A stretch of 36,734 nt of DNA from Bradyrhizobium sp. ORS 375 (GCF_000239775.1 NZ_CAFI01000135.1:1-36734); one strand, 5' to 3'; positions 26,932-35,174 are shown, numbered from the stretch's first letter. Notes: generated from the sequence alone by a model not told the origin. Made by a program: numbers and translations.

Positions 26932-28059
26932 GTGTTGGAACATCGGATCGTTGACGACGCCACGCCACAGACCGCGTATGCGTCACGCCAGGCGGAGGGG
27001 CTGAAATCCTCCGCTGCGATCACGCGCTACGTCAGGACTCTGATCAGCGCCGCGATCGCGACCGTTCTCGGGCTCGCCGCGATCTGTCTGACGATCGGAG
27101 GCCCGCTCTCGAAAATCGATCATCTCGGACAGATTCCGCTCGACGATGATTATCGTTTCTACCGCAACTACGGCGACTGGATGAGCAAGGAGATCCAGGA
27201 CCGCGACATTCTCTATCATGGGATCGGCCAGTCGATCGAACGCGCGCGCGAGGCCGACGTCATCCTGCTCGGCCATTCGATGGTGCTGTGGGGCTTCGAT
27301 CCGGCGCAGCTTCGGGAGTTCGAGCGCAAGCACGGTGTGAAGATCTACAACATGGCATCGGCTGGCGATGCCAGCGGCGAGTTTCTGCGCCAAGTTGCCG
27401 TCCGGTGGCAACTGCATCCGAAACTCTGGCTCCTCAACGCAGACGACAAGGGCGGCAGCTTCTTCGATGTCAAGCTGGAGGATCTTGGGATGTCCGGCTC
27501 CGGCTCGGCCGCCCAGGTGGTTCGTCATGGCAGGCTCAAGGGCTATGTCACCGTCGCGCTTCGCAACACGCGCTGGCGCATTCAGCAGTACCTTGCCTCA
27601 CACCTGCCGGCGGCCATCAAATCGGTCCTGCTGCCGGGGCCCGGCCTCCCGCTTTGGCGAAACATCGAGCATGGCGATTGGCATCTCGACCGCATGCCGC
27701 AATATCTCGAGCCTTCCCACAATCCTCCGATCCAACTGACACGGGACCAGAATTGCGCGGCATCGGCCGACGAGATCGCAAAGGCAAGGACGTTCACGGC
27801 CAGCATCGGCAGCACGGCGGCGCTGATGCTCGTCCCATATTGGGGGTTCTGTCCACTTCGCGTGCAGCAGATCGGGCAGGCTCTCGGCCTCGATGTTCTG
27901 ATCCTCCGCAAGACGGCGTATACGTCGGGGGACGGCGGCGGACACTTGGACCACGATGGCGCACAAGCCTTCACCGCGGACTTCCTGAAGGAGCTTGAGC
28001 GCCTCCCGAGTTTTCGGGCCATCACGGCCTCGCGCACCGCGCCTCCGCGCGCTCCCTGA
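26932..28059 (+). CDS. Membrane-anchored SGNH/AlgX-like protein, MBOAT partner
   Basis: The 375-residue protein has a single N-terminal membrane segment at about 33-57 and a periplasmic domain. A block-I-like motif VILLGHSMVLWG places the nucleophile candidate at S116, with His where GDS proteins have Asp. A late motif, D334-x3-H338, resembles the Asp-His part of SGNH hydrolases. It starts at GTG 26932 with GGAG at 26922-26925, six bases upstream. Position directly after the MBOAT gene suggests it receives the acyl group and transfers it to polysaccharide, as AlgJ/AlgX-like proteins do. Exact family membership is uncertain. Confidence 0.75.
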   Translation: MLEHRIVDDATPQTAYASRQAEGLKSSAAITRYVRTLISAAIATVLGLAAICLTIGGPLSKIDHLGQIPLDDDYRFYRNYGDWMSKEIQDRDILYHGIGQSIERAREADVILLGHSMVLWGFDPAQLREFERKHGVKIYNMASAGDASGEFLRQVAVRWQLHPKLWLLNADDKGGSFFDVKLEDLGMSGSGSAAQVVRHGRLKGYVTVALRNTRWRIQQYLASHLPAAIKSVLLPGPGLPLWRNIEHGDWHLDRMPQYLEPSHNPPIQLTRDQNCAASADEIAKARTFTASIGSTAALMLVPYWGFCPLRVQQIGQALGLDVLILRKTAYTSGDGGGHLDHDGAQAFTADFLKELERLPSFRAITASRTAPPRAP

Positions 28060-28156
28060 ATAGAGACGCGATTGAGAGCGGCGAACGCCTGCTGGGACAA
28101 CCCAACAGATCCTATCATCGGCCATACGCCTGCAGGACTATGTCGTAGCAGCCGCT

Positions 28157-28194
28157 GCAGAGCCACGTCGCGGAACCACGGTTTGTGGCTCTGC
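28157..28194 (+). terminator. Hairpin with perfect 10-bp stem, possible terminator
   Basis: GCAGAGCCAC at 28157-28166 pairs perfectly with GTGGCTCTGC at 28185-28194, leaving an 18-base loop. The tail CTGTTTTACG is only moderately T-rich. It lies about 100 bases after the SGNH gene stop, so it could end the MBOAT-SGNH transcript; the large loop and short T-run make this uncertain. Confidence 0.45.
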
Positions 28195-28465
28195 CTGTTT
28201 TACGTCAAAGTTTAGTATCATACCGCTGTCGATCAGTTGCGCCCGTTCACCAGTTCCGCTCGGAGATTCTCTGGCTTCGCGGCCACCTGCCTTGGCAATG
28301 CTCGGTTTTTGGCGTTGATGGGGACACAGATGAGGCGGAATTTTTGAGACCGCTGGCTTCTCTGCGCCAGCCGTTTGGACTATTGATCCGATTCTGCCAG
28401 GAGTTCGAGAATGGGCAGTGCCAACGCGCAGGTCGCGCGCACAGCCGTCGCCGGAGGCCGATTTT
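28195..28465. promoter_or_regulatory. Leader region upstream of the unusual-sugar operon
   Basis: This is the non-coding stretch between the hairpin and the first gene of the right-hand operon. The part near 28198-28222 is AT-rich (TTTTACG ... TAGTATCATAC) and could contain a promoter, though I found no well-spaced -35/-10 pair. A second small hairpin, GCTGGC/GCCAGC, lies at 28352-28371. Short frames crossing the region, including ATG 28411, do not look like genes. No other function is seen. Confidence 0.3.
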
Positions 28466-29968
28466 TTGCATCAGATGATAGACGTTCCGGCCAACGCTGC
28501 CTTTCAAACGATTCGAGCATCCTGCGATTCCGGGCAGACGATTGCCTTCGTGTCAGGCAACTTCAACGTCGTGCACCCCGGGCATTTACGGCTTTTGAAG
28601 TTCGCCGCCGAGCAGGCCGACGTGCTCGTGGTCGGCGTGAACGCCGATTCCACGCCGGGCGTGACCCTGGCGCAGGACATGCGGCTGGAAAATGTGCGCT
28701 CGATCGCCTTTGTGCACCATGTTGTGCGCTTGGAAACGACCGCCTCCGATTTCATCTCGCATCTGAAGCCGACCGTCGTCGTCAAGGGCAAGGAGTTCGA
28801 GGACCGCGCCAATCCCGAGCAGGAAGCTGTGGACGCCTATGGCGGCCGCCTGATCTTCTCGTCGGGCGAGTTGCGCTTCGCGTCGCTGTCGCTGCTGGAG
28901 CGCGATGCGAACATTGACATTTCCACCGTCCGCAAGCCGCTGGAGTTTCCCAAGCGCCACGGCTTCGAGATCTCGAACCTGAAGGATCTGCTCCGCAAGC
29001 TCTCCGGCATGCGGGTGGCCGTCATCGGCGACCTGATCGTCGATGAATACGTGACCTGCGACGCCGTCGGCATGTCGCAGGAGGATCCGACCATCGTCGT
29101 GACGCCGCTGATGACCCGCACCTTCGTCGGCGGCGCCGGCGCTGTCGCGGCGCATGCGCATGGCCTCGGCGCCGACGTGAAGTTCTTCACCCTGGTCGGC
29201 GACGACGAGGCGGCGCGGTTCGCGCGCAGCACGCTCGAGCAGCACGGCGTCAACTTCAACGCCTTCACCGACCAGAGCCGGCCGACCACCCGCAAGCAGC
29301 GTTTCCGCGCGCTCAACAAGACGCTGCTGCGCGTCAATCACCTGCGCCAGCACGCCTCCGATGCCGACCTGCAGCGGCAGATGCTGACTTCTGTCGAGCG
29401 TGCCTTGAAGACCTGCGACCTGCTGCTGTTCTCCTGCTTCAACTACGGCTGCCTGCCGCAGGATCTGGTCGACGCGATCGCCGATCGCGCCCGCGCCCAG
29501 GGCGTGATGATGGCGGCCGACAGCCAGGTGTCCTCGCAGACCGGCGACGTCTCCCGCTTCAAGGGCATGACCCTGCTCACGCCGACCGAGCGCGAGGCCC
29601 GCGTCGCGCTGAACGACTTCATCTCGGGCCTCGCCGTGATCAGCGAGCGGCTGGTCGAGCGCGCCCGCACCAAGAACCTGGTGATCACGCTTGGCGCCGA
29701 AGGCGCGCTGATCAACACCATGGCAGAGGGCATCTTCACCTCCGACCGCCTGCCGGCGTTCAATCCCTCCCCGAAGGACGTTTCCGGTGCCGGCGACAGC
29801 TTCTTCATGGCCTGCTCGATGGGCCTGCGCGCCGGCGCCGATATCTGGCAAGCGTCCTATCTGGGCTCGCTGGCCGCCGCTCTCCAGGTGTCGCGCGTCG
29901 GCAACCTGCCGCTGACGACCGCCGAGCTGGTGCGGGAGATCGACGAGACCGGCTTCAGCCAGGAATAG
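28466..29968 (+). CDS. Cytidylyltransferase-PfkB kinase fusion (HldE-like, reversed domain order)
   Basis: The 500-residue fusion has an N-terminal nucleotidyltransferase of the cytidylyltransferase fold (GNFNVVHPGH, HxGH at 37-40, and VVKGKEF near 105). A PfkB/ribokinase-type sugar kinase starts near residue 180 (VIGDLIVDEY); its C-terminal signature DVSGAGDSFF puts the catalytic Asp at 444. HldE, the ADP-heptose enzyme, has kinase first and nucleotidyltransferase second, so the order here is swapped. It probably phosphorylates and/or nucleotidylates a heptose-like sugar phosphate. TTG 28466 is preferred (GGAGG at 28453-28457, 8-base spacer); GTG 28418 and ATG 28475 are alternatives with poorly placed ribosome-binding sites. 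It is the first gene of the right-hand operon. Confidence 0.88.
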   Translation: MHQMIDVPANAAFQTIRASCDSGQTIAFVSGNFNVVHPGHLRLLKFAAEQADVLVVGVNADSTPGVTLAQDMRLENVRSIAFVHHVVRLETTASDFISHLKPTVVVKGKEFEDRANPEQEAVDAYGGRLIFSSGELRFASLSLLERDANIDISTVRKPLEFPKRHGFEISNLKDLLRKLSGMRVAVIGDLIVDEYVTCDAVGMSQEDPTIVVTPLMTRTFVGGAGAVAAHAHGLGADVKFFTLVGDDEAARFARSTLEQHGVNFNAFTDQSRPTTRKQRFRALNKTLLRVNHLRQHASDADLQRQMLTSVERALKTCDLLLFSCFNYGCLPQDLVDAIADRARAQGVMMAADSQVSSQTGDVSRFKGMTLLTPTEREARVALNDFISGLAVISERLVERARTKNLVITLGAEGALINTMAEGIFTSDRLPAFNPSPKDVSGAGDSFFMACSMGLRAGADIWQASYLGSLAAALQVSRVGNLPLTTAELVREIDETGFSQE

Positions 29969-29977
29969 GATGTCGTC

Positions 29978-30700
29978 ATGCGCGCCCTTCTGCTCGCCGC
30001 CGGCATCGGAAGCCGGCTGCGTCCGCTGACCAACACGACGCCGAAATGCCTCGTGCGCGTGCATGACCGGCCGTTGCTGGACTATTGGCTCGACCTTGTG
30101 TTCGAGGGCGGCATCGAGCGGGCGCTGTTGAACACGCATTGGCTTGCCGGGCAGGTCCGCGCGCATGTCGCGCAATCGCGCTGGCGCGACCGTATCGATC
30201 TCGTTCACGAAGATGAACTGCTCGGCACCGGCGGGACTGTGCTCGCCAACCGCGCCTGGTTCGGCGACCAGCCGTTCCTGGTGGCCCACGCGGATAATTT
30301 GACGGATTTCGACGTGAAGGGGCTGCTCGCTGCGCATCAGGGCCGACCCGAAGGCTGCATCATGACGATGCTCGCATTCCGGACCGACGATCCGAGCTCT
30401 TGCGGGATTCTCGAGCTGGATGATCAGCACCGGGTGCTCGCCTTCCACGAGAAGGTCGCAAATCCGCCCGGGAACCTCGCCAATGGCGCGGTCTACGTGT
30501 TCGATCCCGCTGTAATCACGGACATCGCGGCACTGGGAAAGCCGGTCGTCGATCTCTCCACCGAAATCATCCCCAACTATATCGGACGCATTTTGTGCGT
30601 GGAAACCAGCGGTTATCATCGGGATATCGGCAACCCGGAGAGCTTGCGCCGGGCCCATTTGGAGTTTAAGCACGAACCGCGCCGTGGCGGGGACGCTTGA
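29978..30700 (+). CDS. Sugar-1-phosphate nucleotidyltransferase (HddC/RmlA-like)
   Basis: The 240-residue NTP_transferase protein begins with the nucleotide-binding signature LLAAGIGSRLRPLT followed by TPKCL. It has GTGGTV near residues 86-91 and the metal/sugar-binding HADN near residues 106-109. The length matches short guanylyl- or cytidylyl-transferases such as HddC, which activates D-glycero-D-manno-heptose-1-phosphate with GTP. The exact nucleotide is not deducible. The start has AGGA seven bases upstream and lies 9 bases after the previous stop. With the kinase and SIS genes it completes the activation steps of a heptose-like pathway. Confidence 0.9.
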   Translation: MRALLLAAGIGSRLRPLTNTTPKCLVRVHDRPLLDYWLDLVFEGGIERALLNTHWLAGQVRAHVAQSRWRDRIDLVHEDELLGTGGTVLANRAWFGDQPFLVAHADNLTDFDVKGLLAAHQGRPEGCIMTMLAFRTDDPSSCGILELDDQHRVLAFHEKVANPPGNLANGAVYVFDPAVITDIAALGKPVVDLSTEIIPNYIGRILCVETSGYHRDIGNPESLRRAHLEFKHEPRRGGDA

Positions 30701-30808
30701 CGGGCGGCTATGGCCGCCGGGCTGGTCGCCTTCTTCTGCCAATTTGCATAAAGGTGCGCGCGACGCGCCAGCAGGCGACACGACAGGCGAGCCACGGGGA
30801 TTGCGCAG

Positions 30809-31747
30809 ATGAAGATATTCGTGACCGGAGCGTGCGGCTACAAGGGCAGCGTGCTCGTGCCGAAGCTCCTGAAGGCTGGCCACAAGGTCGTTGCATTCGA
30901 CATCATGTGGTTCGGCAACTTCCTCGAGCCGCATCCGGATCTGACCGTGGTCCAGGGTGACGTCCGCAATCCCGACGCGATCGACCTGACCGGCGTCGAT
31001 GCCATCATCCATCTCTCGAGCGTCGCCAATGATCCGTGTGGCGATCTCGACCCGAAGCTGACCTGGGAGATCTCCTGCCTCGCCACGATGCAGCTCGCCG
31101 ATCGCGCCTACCGTCACGGCATCAAGCGCTTCATCTACGCGTCTTCCGGCAGCGTCTACGGCGTGAAGGAAGAGGAGCAGGTCACCGAGGATCTCGAGCT
31201 GCTGCCGATCTCGGAGTACAACAAGACCAAGATGTGCGGCGAGCGCATCGTGCTGTCCTACAAGGACGACATGGTGGTGCAGATCGTGCGCCCGGCGACC
31301 GTGTGCGGCTACTCTCCGCGGCAGCGGCTCGACGTGTCGGTGAACATGCTGACGATGCAGGCGCTCATGAACGGCCGCATCACGGTGTTCGGCGGCGACC
31401 AGACCCGGCCGAACATCCACATCGACGACATCACCGATCTCTATCTCTTCCTGCTCGATCATCCCGAGCACACCGGTGTCTACAATGCGGGCTTCGAGAA
31501 CATCTCGATCCTCGACATTGCCAATATGGTCACCAAGCACGTGCCGGCCGAGGTCATCGTGACGCCCTCGAACGATCCGCGCAGCTATCGCGTCAACTCC
31601 GATCGCCTGCTTGCGACCGGCTTCCGTCCGAAAAAGACGGTGGAGGACGCGATCAAGGAAATCATCGGCATGTACTCGCAGGGCCAGCTCAAGAACGAGG
31701 ACCGCTGGTACAATCTGAAATGGATGGAGAAGGAGGTCGTGAAATGA
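30809..31747 (+). CDS. Extended SDR, NAD-dependent nucleotide-sugar epimerase/dehydratase
   Basis: The 312-residue extended SDR has TGACGYKGS at residues 6-14 (an altered version of the usual GGAGFIG loop), SSGSVYG at about 112-118 and the Y137/K141 catalytic pair in YNKTK. The RPATVCGYSPRQR segment is of the type seen in nucleotide-sugar epimerases. It should act on the activated sugar, possibly as an epimerase or keto-reductase; the reaction is not assignable. It follows the nucleotidyltransferase after 108 bases, which contain a short GGCGGC/GCCGCC hairpin (30703-30718). It overlaps the SIS gene by four bases (ATGA), indicating coupling. Confidence 0.88.
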   Translation: MKIFVTGACGYKGSVLVPKLLKAGHKVVAFDIMWFGNFLEPHPDLTVVQGDVRNPDAIDLTGVDAIIHLSSVANDPCGDLDPKLTWEISCLATMQLADRAYRHGIKRFIYASSGSVYGVKEEEQVTEDLELLPISEYNKTKMCGERIVLSYKDDMVVQIVRPATVCGYSPRQRLDVSVNMLTMQALMNGRITVFGGDQTRPNIHIDDITDLYLFLLDHPEHTGVYNAGFENISILDIANMVTKHVPAEVIVTPSNDPRSYRVNSDRLLATGFRPKKTVEDAIKEIIGMYSQGQLKNEDRWYNLKWMEKEVVK

Positions 31748-32352
31748 ACGTTCTCGCCTTCAAGACTCCCGGCAGCCTGTTCGCCGACTACACAAGCCGT
31801 TTCAGCACCGTGCTGAAGGATTTCGACTGGGCTCCGGTCGAGAAGCTCGCCTACGACCTGCGCGACTGCTGGCAGACTGGCCGGCAGGTGTTCTTCTGCG
31901 GCAATGGCGGCAGCGGCGGCAACGCCAACCACCTCGCCAACGATTTCCTCTACGCGCTGTCGAAGACCCCAGGCTCGGGCCTGCGGGTGCATTCGTTGTC
32001 GTCGAACCCCTCGGTGATCACCTGCCTCGCCAATGATGAAGGCTACGACCAGGTGTTTTCGCTGCAGCTCGCGGTGCTCGCGCGCAAGGGCGACGTGCTG
32101 ATCACCTTCTCCGGCTCCGGCAACTCGCCGAACATTCTGAAGGCCCTCGAAGAGGGCAAGAAGATCGGCATGACCTCCTATGCCGTGCTCGGCTTCACCG
32201 GCGGCAAGGCCAAGGCGCTCGCGGACGTGCCGATCCACTTCGCCGTCGACGACATGCAGATCGCCGAGGACGCGCAGATGGTGATCGGCCACATGATCAT
32301 GCAGTGGCTGTACGCCCAGCGTGGCGACATCATCACGACGCGCGAGGTCTGA
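31744..32352 (+). CDS. SIS-domain sugar-phosphate isomerase (GmhA-like)
   Basis: This 202-residue SIS-fold protein has GNGGSGGNANH (53-63), LITFSGSGNSPN (119-130) and VITCLANDEGYDQVFS. It closely follows GmhA, which isomerises sedoheptulose-7-phosphate to heptose-7-phosphate. At the position of the E. coli GmhA catalytic Glu65 there is Asp (D67), while the His180 equivalent (H183) is kept. A ketose-to-aldose isomerisation is inferred, but the substrate may differ from sedoheptulose-7-phosphate. The start overlaps the preceding stop, and the next gene begins after 12 bases. Confidence 0.88.
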   Translation: MNVLAFKTPGSLFADYTSRFSTVLKDFDWAPVEKLAYDLRDCWQTGRQVFFCGNGGSGGNANHLANDFLYALSKTPGSGLRVHSLSSNPSVITCLANDEGYDQVFSLQLAVLARKGDVLITFSGSGNSPNILKALEEGKKIGMTSYAVLGFTGGKAKALADVPIHFAVDDMQIAEDAQMVIGHMIMQWLYAQRGDIITTREV

Positions 32353-32364
32353 CGGACAGAGACG

Positions 32365-33363
32365 ATGGCTGCGAACGAAAAGTACCTGATCCTTGGCTCG
32401 AACTCCTTCTCGGGCGCAACCTTCGTCGACTTCCTGGCCGCGGCCGGTCACGACGTGATCGCCACCAGCCGCTCCGACGAGCCGCATGACGCGTTCCTGC
32501 CCTACAAATGGCAGAAGCGCCCGGGCTCCGTGCGGTTCAAGCGTGTCGACCTGAACCACGATCTCGAAGCGCTGAAGGCCCTGCTCGCCGCGGAGCGGCC
32601 GACCCATGTCGTAAACTTCGCGGCGCAGAGCATGGTCGGCGAAAGCTGGCTGTATCCGGACCACTGGATGATGACCAACGTCGTGTCCGCGGTCCGCCTG
32701 CACGATATCCTGCGCAACTATGACGGTCTCGACCGCTACGTCCACGTCACGACGCCGGAAGTCTACGGCTCGACCGAGGGCTGGGTGCGCGAGGACGCGC
32801 CGTTCAATCCGTCGACACCCTACGCGGTGTCGCGCGCGGCCGGCGACATGAGCCTGCGCACCTATTTCGCCAACTACCAGTTCCCTGTCGTGTTCACCCG
32901 CGCCGCCAACGTTTACGGCCCGGGCCAGCAGCTCTACCGCATCGTGCCGCGGACCATCGTGGCGGCGATGACCGGCCAGAAGCTGCGGCTCGACGGCGGC
33001 GGCAAGTCGGTGCGCGTGTTCATCCACATGACCGACGTGTCGGATGCGACGGTGAAGATCGGCCGCAGCGGCAAGCTCGGCGAGACCTATCACATCTCCG
33101 GCTACGAGCTGGTCTCGATCCGCACTTTGGTCGAGATGATCCTCGCCCGGCTCGGCAAGAACTTCGAGGATTGCGTCGAGATCGGCCCCGAGCGGCCGGG
33201 CAAGGACACCGCCTACACGCTCGACAGCTTCAAGCTGCGCACCGAGCTCGGCTGGCGCGACACCTACTCGCTGGAACAGGGCATTGACGACGTCATCGCC
33301 TGGGCGCGGCGCTTCGAGGATGTCATGGCCAAGCTGCCGACCAAGTACGAGCATAAACCCTGA
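32365..33363 (+). CDS. Atypical extended SDR (dTDP-glucose/GDP-mannose dehydratase-like) with YxxxR
   Basis: The 332-residue extended SDR resembles RmlB/GMD dehydratases: NFAAQSMVGESW, TPEVYGSTE near 130-138 and AANVYGPGQQLYRIVPR. Two hallmarks are changed. The cofactor loop reads LGSNSFSGA rather than GGAGFIG, and the YxxxK lysine is arginine (Y153, R157 in YAVSR; codon CGC at 32833-32835). It may still bind NAD(P) and catalyse dehydration, epimerisation or another redox-cycling step. It sits between the SIS and transketolase genes in the same operon. Family membership is confident; activity is not. Confidence 0.85.
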   Translation: MAANEKYLILGSNSFSGATFVDFLAAAGHDVIATSRSDEPHDAFLPYKWQKRPGSVRFKRVDLNHDLEALKALLAAERPTHVVNFAAQSMVGESWLYPDHWMMTNVVSAVRLHDILRNYDGLDRYVHVTTPEVYGSTEGWVREDAPFNPSTPYAVSRAAGDMSLRTYFANYQFPVVFTRAANVYGPGQQLYRIVPRTIVAAMTGQKLRLDGGGKSVRVFIHMTDVSDATVKIGRSGKLGETYHISGYELVSIRTLVEMILARLGKNFEDCVEIGPERPGKDTAYTLDSFKLRTELGWRDTYSLEQGIDDVIAWARRFEDVMAKLPTKYEHKP

Positions 33364-33405
33364 TTTATTCCTGCGCCTCCCCGGGGGGCGCGACTGGAGA
33401 GCACG

Positions 33406-34254
33406 ATGAACGTGGCAGTCCGGAACACCGCGGCCAAGCCCGACGTGGCCGCCCTGAAGGCGCAGGCCGCCAAGCTGCGCGGCAAGATCATCGAGATGTC
33501 GCACAAGGCGCAGGCCGCGCATCTCGCGTCGTCGCTGTCCTGCGCCGATGCGATGACCGCGGCCTATTGGCACGTCCTGAACATCGATCCCAAGAACCCG
33601 ACCGATCCGCAGCGCGATCGCTTCATCCTGTCCAAGGGCCACGCCGCCGCGGCGCTGTTCGCGACGCTTGCCATGAAGGGCTACTTCCCGATCGAGGAGC
33701 TCGACACCTATTGCCAGGACGGCGGCCGGCTCGCCGAGCATCCGCCGGCGAACCTCTTGCCCGGCGTCGAGGCCGCCACCGGCTCGCTCGGCCACGGCCT
33801 GCCACTCGGCTGCGGCATGGCGCTGGCCGGCCGCATCAAGGGCGAGAATTTTCGCGTATTTGCCCTGCTGTCCGACGGTGAGAACAACGAGGGCTCGGTG
33901 TGGGAGGCGGCGATGTTCGCTGCCGCCCAGAAGCTCGAGAACGTCTGCGTCGTCGTCGACTACAACAAGTGGCAGGCGACCGCGCGCTCCAACGAGACCC
34001 TGATGCTGGCGCCGCTGCGCGACAAATGGGCGGCCTTCGGCTGGGACGCCCACGAGATCGACGGCCATGACGTCGGCGCACTGGCGGAAGCCATGCAGAA
34101 CATCCCGAACGGCTCGGGCAAGCCGGTGGCGCTGATCGCCCACACCGTCAAGGGCAAGGGCGTGTCGTTCATGGAGGACGACAACAACTGGCACTATCGC
34201 GCCCCCACCGCTGAGGAAGTCGTCAAGTCGTTCAAGGAGCTCGGCCTGTCATGA
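33406..34254 (+). CDS. Transketolase N-terminal subunit (split type)
   Basis: The 282-residue protein corresponds to the thiamine diphosphate-binding half of transketolase. SKGH is at 76-79, GSLGHGL at 126-132, and the ThDP/Mg motif starts SDGENNEG (156-163) and ends with N187. It ends where the split form usually does, and its stop overlaps the start of the C-terminal half by four bases. GGAGA near 33396-33400 precedes ATG 33406. Split transketolases move a two-carbon unit between sugars. In this setting the pair probably builds or extends a sugar skeleton for the pathway rather than serving central metabolism. Confidence 0.92.
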   Translation: MNVAVRNTAAKPDVAALKAQAAKLRGKIIEMSHKAQAAHLASSLSCADAMTAAYWHVLNIDPKNPTDPQRDRFILSKGHAAAALFATLAMKGYFPIEELDTYCQDGGRLAEHPPANLLPGVEAATGSLGHGLPLGCGMALAGRIKGENFRVFALLSDGENNEGSVWEAAMFAAAQKLENVCVVVDYNKWQATARSNETLMLAPLRDKWAAFGWDAHEIDGHDVGALAEAMQNIPNGSGKPVALIAHTVKGKGVSFMEDDNNWHYRAPTAEEVVKSFKELGLS

Positions 34255-35174
34255 GAAACGCGTTCGCGGACGAACTGACCAAGCTCGGCAATGACGACCC
34301 GCGCGTCGTCATGCTGTCGGGCGACATCGGCAACCGGCTGTTCGACAAGTTCAAGGACAAGCACCCGAGCCGCTTCTTCAACTGCGGCGTCGCCGAGGCC
34401 AACATGATGGGCGTCGCCGCCGGCATGGCCATGAACGGCCTGCGCCCGGTCGCCTATACGATCACGCCGTTCGTGACGACGCGCTGCCTGGAGCAGATCC
34501 GCACCGACGTCTGCTATCACGAGGCGCCCGTGACAATCGTCGCCGTCGGCGCCGGCCTCGCCTATTCCGGCCTTGGGCCCACCCATCACGCCTGCGAGGA
34601 CATCTCGTTCCTGCGCTCGATCCCGAACATGGTCGTGATCTGCCCGGGCGATGCCTTCGAGGTGCGCGGCGCGCTGCGCGCGGCGATGCAGCAGGACCGA
34701 CCGGTCTACATCCGCATGGGCAAGAAGGGTGAGCCGGTCGTTCACAAGGGCCCCATCACGGATTTCAAGATCGGCAAGGCGATCACGATCGAGGAAGGCT
34801 CCGACGTGTGCCTGCTCTCGACCGGCAACATGCTGCCCGAAGCCATTGAAGCCGCACATAAGTTGAAGGAGAAGGGCATCTCCGCGGAGGTCGTCAGCTT
34901 CCACACGGTGAAGCCGCTGGATGAGGACAAGCTCAAGCAGGCCTTCAGCCGCTTCAAGCTGGTCGCCACCATCGAGGAGCATTCGCTGATCGGTGGCTTC
35001 GGCGCGGCGGTCTCCGAGTGGCTCGTCGACAGCGAGACGCACGCGAAGAAATTCCTGCGCTTCGGGACCCCGGATGCCTTCTTCAAGAAATCCGGTGAGC
35101 AGGAATATGCCCGCGAGGTGCTCGGCCTGACCGGCCACCAGATCGCGGACAAGATCATCCACGCCTTGAGCTGA
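34251..35174 (+). CDS. Transketolase C-terminal subunit (split type)
   Basis: The 307-residue protein contains the pyrimidine-binding domain, with the catalytic Glu E49 in NCGVAEANMMG, followed by the C-terminal transketolase domain. Similar split partners occur beside sugar genes and in DXS-like proteins, but the pairing here favours transketolase. The ATG overlaps the N-subunit stop (ATGA at 34251-34254), as expected for a stoichiometric heterodimer. The dehydrogenase gene follows after 8 bases. Confidence 0.92.
   Translation: MRNAFADELTKLGNDDPRVVMLSGDIGNRLFDKFKDKHPSRFFNCGVAEANMMGVAAGMAMNGLRPVAYTITPFVTTRCLEQIRTDVCYHEAPVTIVAVGAGLAYSGLGPTHHACEDISFLRSIPNMVVICPGDAFEVRGALRAAMQQDRPVYIRMGKKGEPVVHKGPITDFKIGKAITIEEGSDVCLLSTGNMLPEAIEAAHKLKEKGISAEVVSFHTVKPLDEDKLKQAFSRFKLVATIEEHSLIGGFGAAVSEWLVDSETHAKKFLRFGTPDAFFKKSGEQEYAREVLGLTGHQIADKIIHALS

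Noticed and set aside
28172-28200. GGAAC resembling the -35 box of alphaproteobacterial EcfG promoters.
   Set aside because: The only GTT downstream is about 20 bases away, beyond the usual 16-17 spacing, and GGAAC lies inside the hairpin loop.
28411-28917. ATG 28411 with AGGAG seven bases upstream, opening a 168-codon frame.
   Set aside because: The ribosome-binding site is good, but the frame is out of phase with the conserved HPGH domain and its product is Arg-rich nonsense. A frameshift linking it to the kinase fusion was considered but is not needed.
30703-30718. GGCGGC-TATG-GCCGCC hairpin between the nucleotidyltransferase and SDR genes.
   Set aside because: Short stem without T-tract inside an apparently continuous operon; not enough for a terminator call.
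28586-31540. A 984-codon minus-strand open frame (and similar long ones at 31585-34194 and 34742-36664).
   Set aside because: These are antisense to clear kinase, SDR, transketolase and dehydrogenase genes, with His/Asp/Arg-rich shadow composition and no recognisable family.
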